Shown: one piece after another, positions 56,424-64,000 of the stretch | Layout: every line of letters begins with the position of its first letter | Position numbering within the stretch: position 1 is the first letter of the stretch | NCBI RefSeq assembly: GCF_037976325.1 | Contig: NZ_CP150265.1 | Coordinates: forward strand, 3,901,501 to 3,965,500 | Direction: 5' to 3' | DNA: 64,000 nucleotides | DNA from: Paenibacillus sp. FSL K6-3182 | GTDB lineage: Bacteria > Bacillota > Bacilli > Paenibacillales > Paenibacillaceae | Program-made: the position numbers and the translations under genes | Notes under the pieces: generated by a model | What the model was told of the DNA's origin: nothing | The model's input: only the letters and a program-made list of their open reading frames with translations | Database searches by the model: none

Positions 56424-59400
56424 TTAGTCAGTTGGCGCCGGAGTCACTGGATTCGAAGGTGCTTCAAGCTTTCCCGACTCTGGCGTTTCACTAGGTACTG
56501 GCACTTCCGTTTCACTAGGTTCTGGCGTTTCTGTTGACCCCGGCTCCACGATCTCAGTAGGCACAGATGTCTCCACCTCCGAGTCAACGACTGGAGCAGC
56601 TGTGACTGTAACGATGCAGCTGGCTGTAAATAAACCATCCATCGTCGTTACCGTTATCGTTGCCGTACCCACTCCGACAGGCGTAACTTCCCCTGCATTT
56701 ACTGTCGCAACATTCGGATCGCTTGTTGTCCACGTTACCTCTTTACTCGCAGCATTCTCTGGCGTCACCGCTGCAAGAAGTGCAACTGCAGGGTCACCCG
56801 CATTCATCTCAAGTAGGCTTTTGTCAAGCGTCACACCGCTAACGCTTGCTGATCCAGCCTCGCCAATCAACATAGGCTTAAATAGTTTAGACTGTTTATT
56901 GGACCCAATGCCTCCGCCCCACTCCAGCCATCCTTTGCGTCCATTGCCGTCATTCTCATTCACAAGAGCGGACAAGCTTAAAATCCCGTCACTCGGAACA
57001 ATCGGCGACAATTCCGTCCAAGGCAATGCGAGCCGATAGATCGTATCCTTGTTTGTTTCATCTCTCTTAATCTGGAGCTGGCGATTTGTAACCGGTCCGG
57101 TCAATACGCCACTCATCGCCATCCACCGATATAATTCCGGTCCGTCTGGCGTCAGCGCCATTCCGTATTCATACCATTCCGCCGCCTCTCCCGGCGTTCC
57201 CAAAGAAATAGCGAATTGAATGCTGTCTCCGCTCCAAATCGCATCTCCTGATTTGGTTTGCGAGAATAGATCGTCATGGATCTTTGCCGACAGATAGAGG
57301 TGGTCATTATCATACGTAACCCATAGTTTACCGCTCAAATCCTCAGGCCCATTATGCGGTACCACTCTTGAATGTCCTTCCTCAAACAGGTCGATGCCAG
57401 GGAGATCGGTTACATCGTCCAGCGCCCCATCCACCTGCACCGTGCGGTTAACGATGGGCGTCATACTTGCGACAGCGATATTGTTCAAGTTGCCTGAAGA
57501 AGACAGTACGGTGCCATCATCCAAATAGACGGTAAGCTGGTGAGGCGTTAAAGTTCCCTCTTGCAGTGCAGGTATTGGAAGATCAATTGTATAATCCGTA
57601 AAACCAGGCAGCACCGTATTATAAGCTTCTGATTCGGTGTTCGCACCCACCTGCCAATCGATCTGTGTCAACCGCCTATCGACCGGTTTTGTATTATCGA
57701 TTCGAACTCTCAGGAAGTTGCTGCCCTCCTTCAGCACATGTTTGACAGAAAGCTCCTCTGATTGCTTGATCACCACTGTATTTTTTAACGCTCCGATTTT
57801 TTTGCCGCCAACGACAAGCTCCGCCGTCGCTGTGTAGCTGCCAGGTTGACCTATTCCTTGAAATACGACAGGATAGGTGCCGACCGAAGAAGCCTGTATA
57901 TGTTCAAAGGATCCTTGCAATTGAATGCGAGCGCTTAGTGGATTCCAAGATGATGCTTTGTATACGGATAACGTTACGCTGATAGGATCACCGGTAAAGG
58001 AAGGCTCGCTCTTAAGCCTATATTTGCTTCCTTGAATGACTTTATCGATTTTCCCTTGGATGAATAGAGGTTCGCTTGAAGCCGTAATGTAAATTTCCCC
58101 GTCCTTCGGCGTATAGGTAGCTGAACGGCCCATCATGTCCGTTACGACCAGCGGTCCATTTGTTTTCAAAGTCAGATCGGTTTCGGTATCCGTCCCTGAC
58201 CAAAGCACATGAATCGATTTCTGGCCCTTCTTAAATTTATAGCGATAGATGCCGTTCGTAATCTCCTGACCGGTTAAGCTTGCGCCAGTCAACTGCCGCG
58301 CTACTGTCGCTAACGCCACATAACCCGGTTTTGGCGTATACGCGCCGAGCGGATCACCGCCATTATGAATAATACCGAAGTTATGCTCGTTATATTTCTT
58401 ATCCGTTCCGTCGTCCATCAGATCGTACCAGAAGATTTTCTCCACTCCTGCTGCCATGCCAAGTACATAGGTGCGAATCAAATAGGCAGCCTGTGTCCTC
58501 TCATCCACCCCGCGGGGGTCAAGCTGCGTCGGCCATCCAATTTCCGAGAACCAGATGGGTTTCGTCTGTCCGTCGTTATAGGTTTTCACCAGTTGATTTA
58601 ACGAGGCTACCTCGTTAAGCAGTCCTTCCGGCTTGTCGGGATAACGGTAAGGATGTACGGATAAGGTGTCCATGTAGTTTAACCCTCCGAGCTGGAACAA
58701 ATCTTCAAGCCACTCGGCTGGAATGCCTGCGGTCGCGCCTCCAAGCACATTCAGATCAGGGCGCACCGATTTGGCAGCCTCATAACCTGCTTTCATTAGA
58801 TTGAAGTATACATCGGGCTGTGATGCAGCTGGCCCATTCCCTCCAAATCCGGGCAGGTTGAACTCGTTCCACATCTCGCCCCATTTGATTTGGCCTCCGA
58901 ATCGGTTCAGTACGGATTTTGTATAATTCGCATAGGCGGCGTGAGCTTCTGCCGAATAAGGCGTTTGGAAATTATCATAAAATTGATTGGAAAAAGCGAA
59001 GGTCATCAGCGGATCGATGCTGTTCTCCAGTAGCCCCTCCATATAGAGTGTAAATTTCGGGTTATAGGTGTAGCTGCCTTTTTTTAGCTCGATCTCAGAC
59101 CAAAACATCGCATCCCTCACGCTTTTGGCTCCTGCATACTTGACCAAAGGAAGCATCTCACGGTTCCAGCTATGTGCAAAATGCGTCTGTACGCCAAACG
59201 GTGATGCCGTCACTGCTGTCAAATCAAACGTTGGCACAGCCGCGAATGTCGTCTCTGTTGTTTTAAGCAAAGTTCCCGATTGATAAGCTGATAGTTTTAA
59301 ACGATAATAGCCATCTGATTGTACCGGCACCTCAAGCCTGATCTTGCCTCCGGTAACCGGCGAACTTCCAGTTGAACCGGGCTCTCCCCAAGCATCATAA

Positions 59401-60131
59401 GTTTGCCATGTGACGGTATCTCCCGTCGTTAATACATCAAAAGTGCCTTTGTTTGCACCAGCAAATACGTTGCCAACCTGCGTTTGTGCGATGGCTAAAT
59501 CAGGAACAGTCACCTTGATTCGGAGATCGTCGAACCATACCGAGCCGCTCTTAAGCCCCGTGCGCAGTCCCGCCCGTGCTACCTTGATCGTCATCTTCTT
59601 AAGTGATGGATGAAAGGCTCCGTCATTGGCGCCTCCCCAGTGCGTATATTCGCTGCCGGCATTAAAAGCATTCACGGTAACTTTCTGCCAATCCGTTGTC
59701 GGCTGAAGCACCAGCCTTTGCGAGTGGTTTTGGTTCGTTCCGTCCATTAGTACAATATAAATCGATGCAGCGTCCGCAGTTTTCACCCAAAAGGATAAGC
59801 TTACCGCATCCGCCGGAACTATTCGTTTCGTCAGATACCGCTCCAGTGCAACGTAAGAGCCGCCGCCATTAAAATCGCCAGCCACCTTGGCCGAGGATAG
59901 ACCTGTTTTGAATACAGACTGATCTCTTGTAAAGCTTCCTTGCGCCCCGGGAAATTCGGCACCCAGCAGGAAGTCCCATACTTCGTCGGAGCTTTCATAA
60001 TCGCCTGCTTGCAGCTCTGCGACCACCGCTTCTGCAGCTGCTGCATGTTCATTTTTGCCAAACGTACCAGTTGCCGTCATGATCAATGCAAAGACGAGGA
60101 ATAATGAAAAAACTTTTTTCATGGTCATCAT
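56424..60131 (-). CDS. Large secreted multidomain glycoside hydrolase, clan GH-A
   Basis: 1235 aa. Signal peptide (1-33). A carbohydrate-binding-like jelly roll spans ~40-208 (QKVTVNAFNAG, SGSVWFDDLRIKV), and a beta-sandwich spans ~210-300. A TIM barrel spans ~305-640: acid/base Glu423 in GEMWNEFNLPG and nucleophile Glu530 in PIWFSEIGWPTQ, typical of clan GH-A (GH39/GH5-like). Then come beta domains and a CBM9-like module around residues 920-1085 (KLWVTYDNDHLYLSAKIHDD, GDSIQFAISLG). A bacterial Ig-like Big2 domain follows (VTWTTSDPNVATVNAGEVTP), and then a Pro/Glu/Ser/Thr tail that stops at PAPTD without SLH or sortase anchor. AAAGGATGGATGG precedes the ATG cluster. It is probably the extracellular depolymerase of the operon. 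Confidence 0.88.
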   Translation of the reverse strand: MMTMKKVFSLFLVFALIMTATGTFGKNEHAAAAEAVVAELQAGDYESSDEVWDFLLGAEFPGAQGSFTRDQSVFKTGLSSAKVAGDFNGGGSYVALERYLTKRIVPADAVSLSFWVKTADAASIYIVLMDGTNQNHSQRLVLQPTTDWQKVTVNAFNAGSEYTHWGGANDGAFHPSLKKMTIKVARAGLRTGLKSGSVWFDDLRIKVTVPDLAIAQTQVGNVFAGANKGTFDVLTTGDTVTWQTYDAWGEPGSTGSSPVTGGKIRLEVPVQSDGYYRLKLSAYQSGTLLKTTETTFAAVPTFDLTAVTASPFGVQTHFAHSWNREMLPLVKYAGAKSVRDAMFWSEIELKKGSYTYNPKFTLYMEGLLENSIDPLMTFAFSNQFYDNFQTPYSAEAHAAYANYTKSVLNRFGGQIKWGEMWNEFNLPGFGGNGPAASQPDVYFNLMKAGYEAAKSVRPDLNVLGGATAGIPAEWLEDLFQLGGLNYMDTLSVHPYRYPDKPEGLLNEVASLNQLVKTYNDGQTKPIWFSEIGWPTQLDPRGVDERTQAAYLIRTYVLGMAAGVEKIFWYDLMDDGTDKKYNEHNFGIIHNGGDPLGAYTPKPGYVALATVARQLTGASLTGQEITNGIYRYKFKKGQKSIHVLWSGTDTETDLTLKTNGPLVVTDMMGRSATYTPKDGEIYITASSEPLFIQGKIDKVIQGSKYRLKSEPSFTGDPISVTLSVYKASSWNPLSARIQLQGSFEHIQASSVGTYPVVFQGIGQPGSYTATAELVVGGKKIGALKNTVVIKQSEELSVKHVLKEGSNFLRVRIDNTKPVDRRLTQIDWQVGANTESEAYNTVLPGFTDYTIDLPIPALQEGTLTPHQLTVYLDDGTVLSSSGNLNNIAVASMTPIVNRTVQVDGALDDVTDLPGIDLFEEGHSRVVPHNGPEDLSGKLWVTYDNDHLYLSAKIHDDLFSQTKSGDAIWSGDSIQFAISLGTPGEAAEWYEYGMALTPDGPELYRWMAMSGVLTGPVTNRQLQIKRDETNKDTIYRLALPWTELSPIVPSDGILSLSALVNENDGNGRKGWLEWGGGIGSNKQSKLFKPMLIGEAGSASVSGVTLDKSLLEMNAGDPAVALLAAVTPENAASKEVTWTTSDPNVATVNAGEVTPVGVGTATITVTTMDGLFTASCIVTVTAAPVVDSEVETSVPTEIVEPGSTETPEPSETEVPVPSETPESGKLEAPSNPVTPAPTD

Positions 60132-60214
60132 TTTCCATCCATCCTTTGCTACTCGGATCGGCGATTAACCCTTCCCGAAAAAGTAATGACCGCATTCGGG
60201 AAGGGCCTTCCCCT

Positions 60215-61819
60215 CTACTTCAGATGCTCTTTGTTCGTTTCATACCACTCCTGCACTAACTTCTCTACATTTTCACCGCCCAAACGCTTCCATTCCTTGC
60301 GAATATCCTCCATTCCACCCTGCGGCGTAAGCGCGCCTCCTCCAGTAACGATTTTGGCTTCAATTTGCTGCGCAATCGGAGCGAAGGTAGCAATCAGTTG
60401 GCTGACCTCAGGCAGATCAGGATTATAGGCAATGTCCCGTCTGTATTTATTTTTCATCGCAATCTCAAGACCTGCTGCTTTAAGCACGGCCTGCTCTTGT
60501 GAAATCGGATCCTGCGCCGCCATCACCGCATACCATTCCGGCTTCGGATCCCATTCGTTCAAGATCGCATACTCTCTTGCATAGAACACTTCCTTCTTGA
60601 ACTTATCAGCGTCGGTCTTCTGCGGAACTTCTCCCACGAGCTTATAATGAACGTCCTTCTCACCGATTCTGAGCGGCTCCCAGCCCTTCTCCAGCATCCA
60701 GTCCAAAAATTTGACGCCTGCTTCGATTTTGTCCTCCTTCATATTCGTATTAAAAGCGATATACATATTGGCCGGCACTTCCTGATAAAGGCCATTTTTT
60801 CCATACTTCGAAGCAACAGGCTCCAAAGGCACCACTTTTGCATCCGGCATATTTTTCTTCAAATCTACAAACTCTGCGCCCATTGACCATGAGCCAAGAT
60901 AAATACCCGACTTGCCTGTCGTCCAAAGCTGCAGCGAGCGTTGAAAATTCGTATCCGTAATGTATTCCTTATCGATTAATCCTTCGTCAAAAAGCTGCTT
61001 CTGCAAAGCAAGCGAATCGGCATATCGATCCAGTATCCGGCCGAACGTGAGCTTGCCATCTTCCAGATACCATTGGTTTTCGTTATTGAAGAAAAGGGCT
61101 CTTAAAATTTGCACTCCGTTGTAATTAAAGGTGATTGGAACCGTGTCCGCCGTGCCGTTGCCGTCCGGATCGCCCTCTTTGAACTTGCGTGCAACCTCAA
61201 TTAATTCTTCAACTGTTGTCGGAGCTTTCAAACCCAGCTTATCCAACCAATCCTGACGAATCATAATGCCATGATTGGCTATCGTTTCTTGTCCGCGCGC
61301 ATTTGCGACCGCATACATTTTTCCATTTATCGTTAGGAAGGGTTTAAGTTCTGGATGCTTAGCCAAATAAGCTTTGTACGTTGTGCTGTATTTTTCGATA
61401 TATTCGTCGATTGGCTGAATCGCTCCCTGTGCAGCGAGCTGGCTAATATAGCTGCGGTCATATTCCCATATGAGATCCGGAGCCGTGCCCGATGCAATCA
61501 GCGTGTTTAATTTTTGCTGTACCTGCGTACGCGGCACGGGTACCCATTTGACCTTTGCAGGAGCATTCTCATTGATCCACTTCGTCCAGCGGTTGTTTTC
61601 GTAGCTGCCTTCCTCCGATGACACTTCGCCCCGGTCAAGGATAGATACGCTAATCTCTTTCTTTTGCTCTACCACTGGAGCTGGCGCATCCGATTTATTC
61701 GGTGCAGCAGAAGGTTTAGTCGGCTCGGATTTCCCCGTGCAGCCAACCAGCAGTACAACAATTAAGCTAGCCAGCATGATCAAGTTACCGATTTTGTTCC
61801 CTTTCATCAAATACATCAT
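60215..61819 (-). CDS. Sugar ABC transporter substrate-binding lipoprotein (LplA-like)
   Basis: About 530 aa. The lipobox is VVLLVGCTGK, and the mature part begins with a Lys/Pro/Ser linker. The fold is that of the large (~500 aa) family-1 extracellular binding proteins of Paenibacillus: WTKWINENAPAKVKWVPVPR, LIASGTAPDLIWEYDRSYI, GKMYAVANARGQETIANHGIMIRQDWLDKLGL, EGDPDGNGTADTVPI (a Ca-binding-like D-x-D-x-N-x-T-x-D). It captures oligosaccharides for the two permeases encoded upstream. Several ATG/TTG codons compete as start (61807-61819) after AAGGGG. No ATPase gene is in the operon, so a shared MsmX-type ATPase is expected. Confidence 0.9.
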   Translation of the reverse strand: MMYLMKGNKIGNLIMLASLIVVLLVGCTGKSEPTKPSAAPNKSDAPAPVVEQKKEISVSILDRGEVSSEEGSYENNRWTKWINENAPAKVKWVPVPRTQVQQKLNTLIASGTAPDLIWEYDRSYISQLAAQGAIQPIDEYIEKYSTTYKAYLAKHPELKPFLTINGKMYAVANARGQETIANHGIMIRQDWLDKLGLKAPTTVEELIEVARKFKEGDPDGNGTADTVPITFNYNGVQILRALFFNNENQWYLEDGKLTFGRILDRYADSLALQKQLFDEGLIDKEYITDTNFQRSLQLWTTGKSGIYLGSWSMGAEFVDLKKNMPDAKVVPLEPVASKYGKNGLYQEVPANMYIAFNTNMKEDKIEAGVKFLDWMLEKGWEPLRIGEKDVHYKLVGEVPQKTDADKFKKEVFYAREYAILNEWDPKPEWYAVMAAQDPISQEQAVLKAAGLEIAMKNKYRRDIAYNPDLPEVSQLIATFAPIAQQIEAKIVTGGGALTPQGGMEDIRKEWKRLGGENVEKLVQEWYETNKEHLK

Positions 61820-61832
61820 CCCCTTTTCCTTA

Positions 61833-62738
61833 TTAACCTTTAACCGAACCGATCAAGACACCTTTTACAAAATGTTTCTGAAGGAACGGATATACGCATA
61901 GAATAGGCGTGACCGCAATGACGATGGCCGCAGCTTTGATGCCTTCGGGCGTTAACAAGATTTGCCCCGCACCCTCGCTTCCCCCAGTATTGTTAAGCAG
62001 GCTTGCATCCACTTGATTAATCATCTGATACAGCTTCACCATTAATGATTGTGACGTCGTTTTTGTTATATAAAGAAGAACGCTGAAATAGGAGTTCCAC
62101 CAGCCAACGGCGTAGAACAGCGACAAGGAGGCGATGATCGGCTTGCATAGCGGAAGCATGATTTGCATTAAAACCCGCCAATCTCCAGCTCCGTCCATAG
62201 CAGCCGACTCTTCAATTTCATCCGGAAGGCCTTCCATGAACGTTTTCATCACAAACATGTTATACGTGCTGATCAGCCCAGGAAGCCATAATGCCCAGTA
62301 GGTGTCCATTAAGCCCAGCGTCTTGACGAGAATGAAGCTCGGAATGATCCCAGAAACGAATAACATCGTGAACGTAACGAACATTAGCAGCCCGCTGCGT
62401 CCCATCAAGCGGCGTCTTGAAAGCGGATAGGCAGCCAGTATCGTCATGATCATGTTCAACGCGGTACCAACAACCGTGATCAAGACCGTATTTCGCAAGC
62501 CGATCAAAATTTGTCCGTCATCAAAAAGCCGATCGTAAGCGTGCAGATTGAATTCAATTGGCCACAGCATCACTTCTCCCGCTGTAATTGCCCGGCTGCT
62601 GCTAAAGGATGCTGCCACCTCATACCATAGCGGGAACAGGGCGATTAAGGACGAGAGGCCAAGAAACGCATAAAGGATGATTTTGCTAATCGATGACAGT
62701 ACAAAAGCTGCGGCAGCATTCCTTTTCACCGTTACCAT
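61833..62738 (-). CDS. Carbohydrate ABC transporter permease, LplC/YtcP-like
   Basis: 301 aa with six membrane helices. It shows the typical opening ISKIILYAFLGLSSLIALFPLWYEVAASF, SRRRLMGRSGLLMFVTFTMLFVSGIIPSFILVKTLGLMDTYWALWLPG, and the EAA loop DEIEESAAMDGAGDWRVLMQIMLPL that contacts the ATPase. It ends in the invariant HFVKGVLIGSVKG. Its start overlaps the stop of the LplB-like gene by seven bases, so the two permeases are translationally coupled. Confidence 0.95.
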   Translation of the reverse strand: MVTVKRNAAAAFVLSSISKIILYAFLGLSSLIALFPLWYEVAASFSSSRAITAGEVMLWPIEFNLHAYDRLFDDGQILIGLRNTVLITVVGTALNMIMTILAAYPLSRRRLMGRSGLLMFVTFTMLFVSGIIPSFILVKTLGLMDTYWALWLPGLISTYNMFVMKTFMEGLPDEIEESAAMDGAGDWRVLMQIMLPLCKPIIASLSLFYAVGWWNSYFSVLLYITKTTSQSLMVKLYQMINQVDASLLNNTGGSEGAGQILLTPEGIKAAAIVIAVTPILCVYPFLQKHFVKGVLIGSVKG

Positions 62739-63622
62739 AACCCCCTTTCGCCGAACTTTCGGATGATCCCGTTAACGCCCACGACTAGAATAAAACCAAT
62801 CAAGGACTGGAATAACCCAAGCGCTGTCGTGTAGCTGTAATTCATATTTTGCAAACCGACCCGGTATACGTAGGTGCTGATGACATCCGCTACGTCCAGC
62901 ACGGATTGGTTTTGAAGCACCAGCGTTTGCTCAAGGCCAACATCCATCATATGCCCCATCCGAAGAATCAATAAGATGGCTATCGTGCTGCGAATGCCGG
63001 GAAGTGTAATATGCCAAATTTGCCGCAGCTTGTTTGCACCGTCGATTTTGGCTGCTTCATAAAGCTGGGGATCAATCGAAGCCATCGCTGCTAAATAGAG
63101 AATCGTCCCCCAGCCCGCTTCGCGCCAAATACCGGATAACGTATACACAACAGGCCACCAAGTCGAATCCGCCATAAAATAAACGGGCTCGATGCCAAAT
63201 TGTTTTAGAATCAGATTCACGACGCCTGTGCTCGGCGATAGGATCGCAATAACGATTCCGCCCAGCACAACCCAAGAAATGAAGTGAGGCAAATACAACA
63301 GGTTCTGAACCGTCCTTTTGTACCATTCTCTGCGCACCTCGTTAAGCAGCAAGGCAAGGAGGATAGGTACCGGAAAACCAAACACGAGACTATAGATGTT
63401 CAGCAGCAGCGTATTTCTAAGAATTCTCCAAAAATCCAAGCTTGCGAACAGCATTTGAAAATGATGAAAACCTGCCCATTCGCTTCCCCATATTCCATCA
63501 ATAAACCTGTAATTTTTGAATGCGATAATTTCGCCCGCCATCGGTGCGTATTTAAAGATGACATAAAACAAGATGACAGGCAGAAGCATCAAATATAAGT
63601 GACGATCCCGCTTAAGCCGTAT
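62732..63622 (-). CDS. Sugar ABC transporter permease, LplB/YteP-like
   Basis: About 296 aa with six membrane helices: LLPVILFYVIFKYAPMAGEIIAFKNY, FWRILRNTLLLNIYSLVFGFPVPILLALLLNEV, the EAA loop YEAAKIDGANKLRQIWHITLPGI, and the family end VNGIIRKFGERGLW. The canonical frame starts only at TTG/ATG 63592/63589, inside the first helix and without a ribosome site. In-frame upstream codons encode RLKRDRHLYL, the usual N-terminus. GGGGAGG lies nine bases before an ATA at 63620-63622, with an ATT two codons earlier. A non-canonical start is therefore likely. It is the first gene of the glycan-uptake operon. Confidence 0.88.
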   Translation of the reverse strand: MRLKRDRHLYLMLLPVILFYVIFKYAPMAGEIIAFKNYRFIDGIWGSEWAGFHHFQMLFASLDFWRILRNTLLLNIYSLVFGFPVPILLALLLNEVRREWYKRTVQNLLYLPHFISWVVLGGIVIAILSPSTGVVNLILKQFGIEPVYFMADSTWWPVVYTLSGIWREAGWGTILYLAAMASIDPQLYEAAKIDGANKLRQIWHITLPGIRSTIAILLILRMGHMMDVGLEQTLVLQNQSVLDVADVISTYVYRVGLQNMNYSYTTALGLFQSLIGFILVVGVNGIIRKFGERGLW

Positions 63623-63896
63623 CCAAATCGTCCTCCCCCCCTTTATGTTCCGTCTACAATTCGATCGTACACAAAGCTCGGGAAGCTGAATATAGACATG
63701 TTCTGTGCCAGGTGTCTTTTATTGTGAAATGGGCCAGTCGCCTTTCTTGAACAGGTTCATTCTTTTGCTGTGACACGGAAGAAATCCCGCCATTACAAGT
63801 AAAAACCCCTACAACTTCTGGATGTTGAAGTAGCTTTGACGGAGAAATATAAGCCTTTTATAAGCTAACAAACTTATAGATACTCATAGTACAAGG
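63623..63896 (-). promoter_or_regulatory. Upstream region of the glycan-uptake operon
   Basis: About 270 non-coding bases precede the LplB-like gene. The ribosome site AAAGGGGGGGAGG (about 63631-63644) is the only firm signal. No clear sigma-A promoter, catabolite-response element or AraC-type half-site pair could be fixed by eye. Confidence 0.4.
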
Positions 63897-63941
63897 AAAA
63901 AACCGGGGCAACGCCTCCGCTTAGGAAGTGTGCCACCGGTC
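63897..63941 (-). terminator. Terminator of a gene beyond the right edge
   Basis: On the minus strand ACCGGTGGCA and TGCCCCGGT pair (one bulge) around AAGCGGAGG-containing loop sequence, followed by six T. It would end a minus-strand transcript coming from outside the window. The last 59 bases show no recognisable gene. Confidence 0.6.
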
Positions 63942-64000
63942 TTACGTTCGCTCTGTGCCTTGCCCTGTTTGTTTGCTGATGGCATGCTCGCGGAACTCTG

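Noticed and set aside
63897..63941. Regulatory RNA upstream of the glycan operon
   Set aside because: The hairpin followed by T6 on the minus strand fits a plain terminator for a gene outside the window better than a leader element.

Overview
The window reads as a chromosomal segment of a spore-forming, low-to-mid GC Gram-positive bacterium of the Paenibacillus type. The supporting signs are the order cotE - mutS - mutL - miaA (known from Bacillus), three YjcZ-type sporulation miniproteins, strong AGGAGG-type ribosome sites on almost every gene, frequent TTG and GTG starts, and many lipoproteins and secreted glycan enzymes. No rRNA, tRNA, CRISPR array, insertion sequence or prophage was recognised.

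Layout. 1-6260 (minus): miaA (cut by the window edge), an RsmJ-like methyltransferase, mutL and mutS, in a tight mismatch-repair/tRNA-modification operon. 6261-7979 is non-coding and repeat-rich: eleven GGGGTTTTT units, then five copies of a 213-bp repeat with nested inverted 24-bp motifs. 7980-10101 (minus): a phage-type amidoligase protein and the spore coat gene cotE, followed by a second, diverged ~98-bp repeat array. 10704-16101 (minus): an aromatic-acid-exporter-like protein, an SsuABC/ThiXYZ-like ABC importer and an M32 carboxypeptidase. 16238-20688 (mostly plus): yqkB-like protein and carbonic anhydrase, DUF309, two small proteins and a GH18 glycosidase. 20742-26050: a KinB/LytS-like histidine kinase interrupted by a frameshift at an A7 tract, a 58-aa membrane protein, a DeoR regulator with nagA behind an array of 10.5-bp phased TACTT repeats, and an alkaline phosphatase. 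26124-31409: an AraC regulator broken by an in-frame TAG, two MDR dehydrogenases, two YjcZ genes, HxlR, a fragment of an NTF2-like gene and an ADP-ribosyltransferase-like orphan. 31572-44601: copper export (copA, copZ and a CsoR-like promoter), an AT-rich pair (membrane protein, TIM barrel), TetR/SDR, Rrf2/DoxX, the third YjcZ, and small metabolic or unknown genes.

44638-63622 looks like a carbohydrate-response region. It holds two AraC + phytanoyl-CoA-dioxygenase modules, a sialate O-acetylesterase-type enzyme, an RCC1/stalk-domain secreted protein, a TerD-vWA fusion, and a minus-strand operon. The operon runs, in transcription order: LplB-like permease, LplC-like permease, solute-binding lipoprotein, a 1235-aa secreted clan GH-A glycosidase, an unassigned 581-aa cytoplasmic protein, and a GH88/GH105-like unsaturated-uronyl hydrolase. 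The inferred logic is extracellular cleavage, oligosaccharide import, then intracellular trimming.

The strongest non-gene signals are: the two repeat arrays; the helically phased TACTT array before the DeoR gene; a conserved promoter module shared by all three YjcZ genes; the GCACATTATAA boxes around Rrf2/doxX; and several genes whose best Shine-Dalgarno points to an ATC or ATA start. All family assignments are from motif and similarity recognition by eye; no database search was run.
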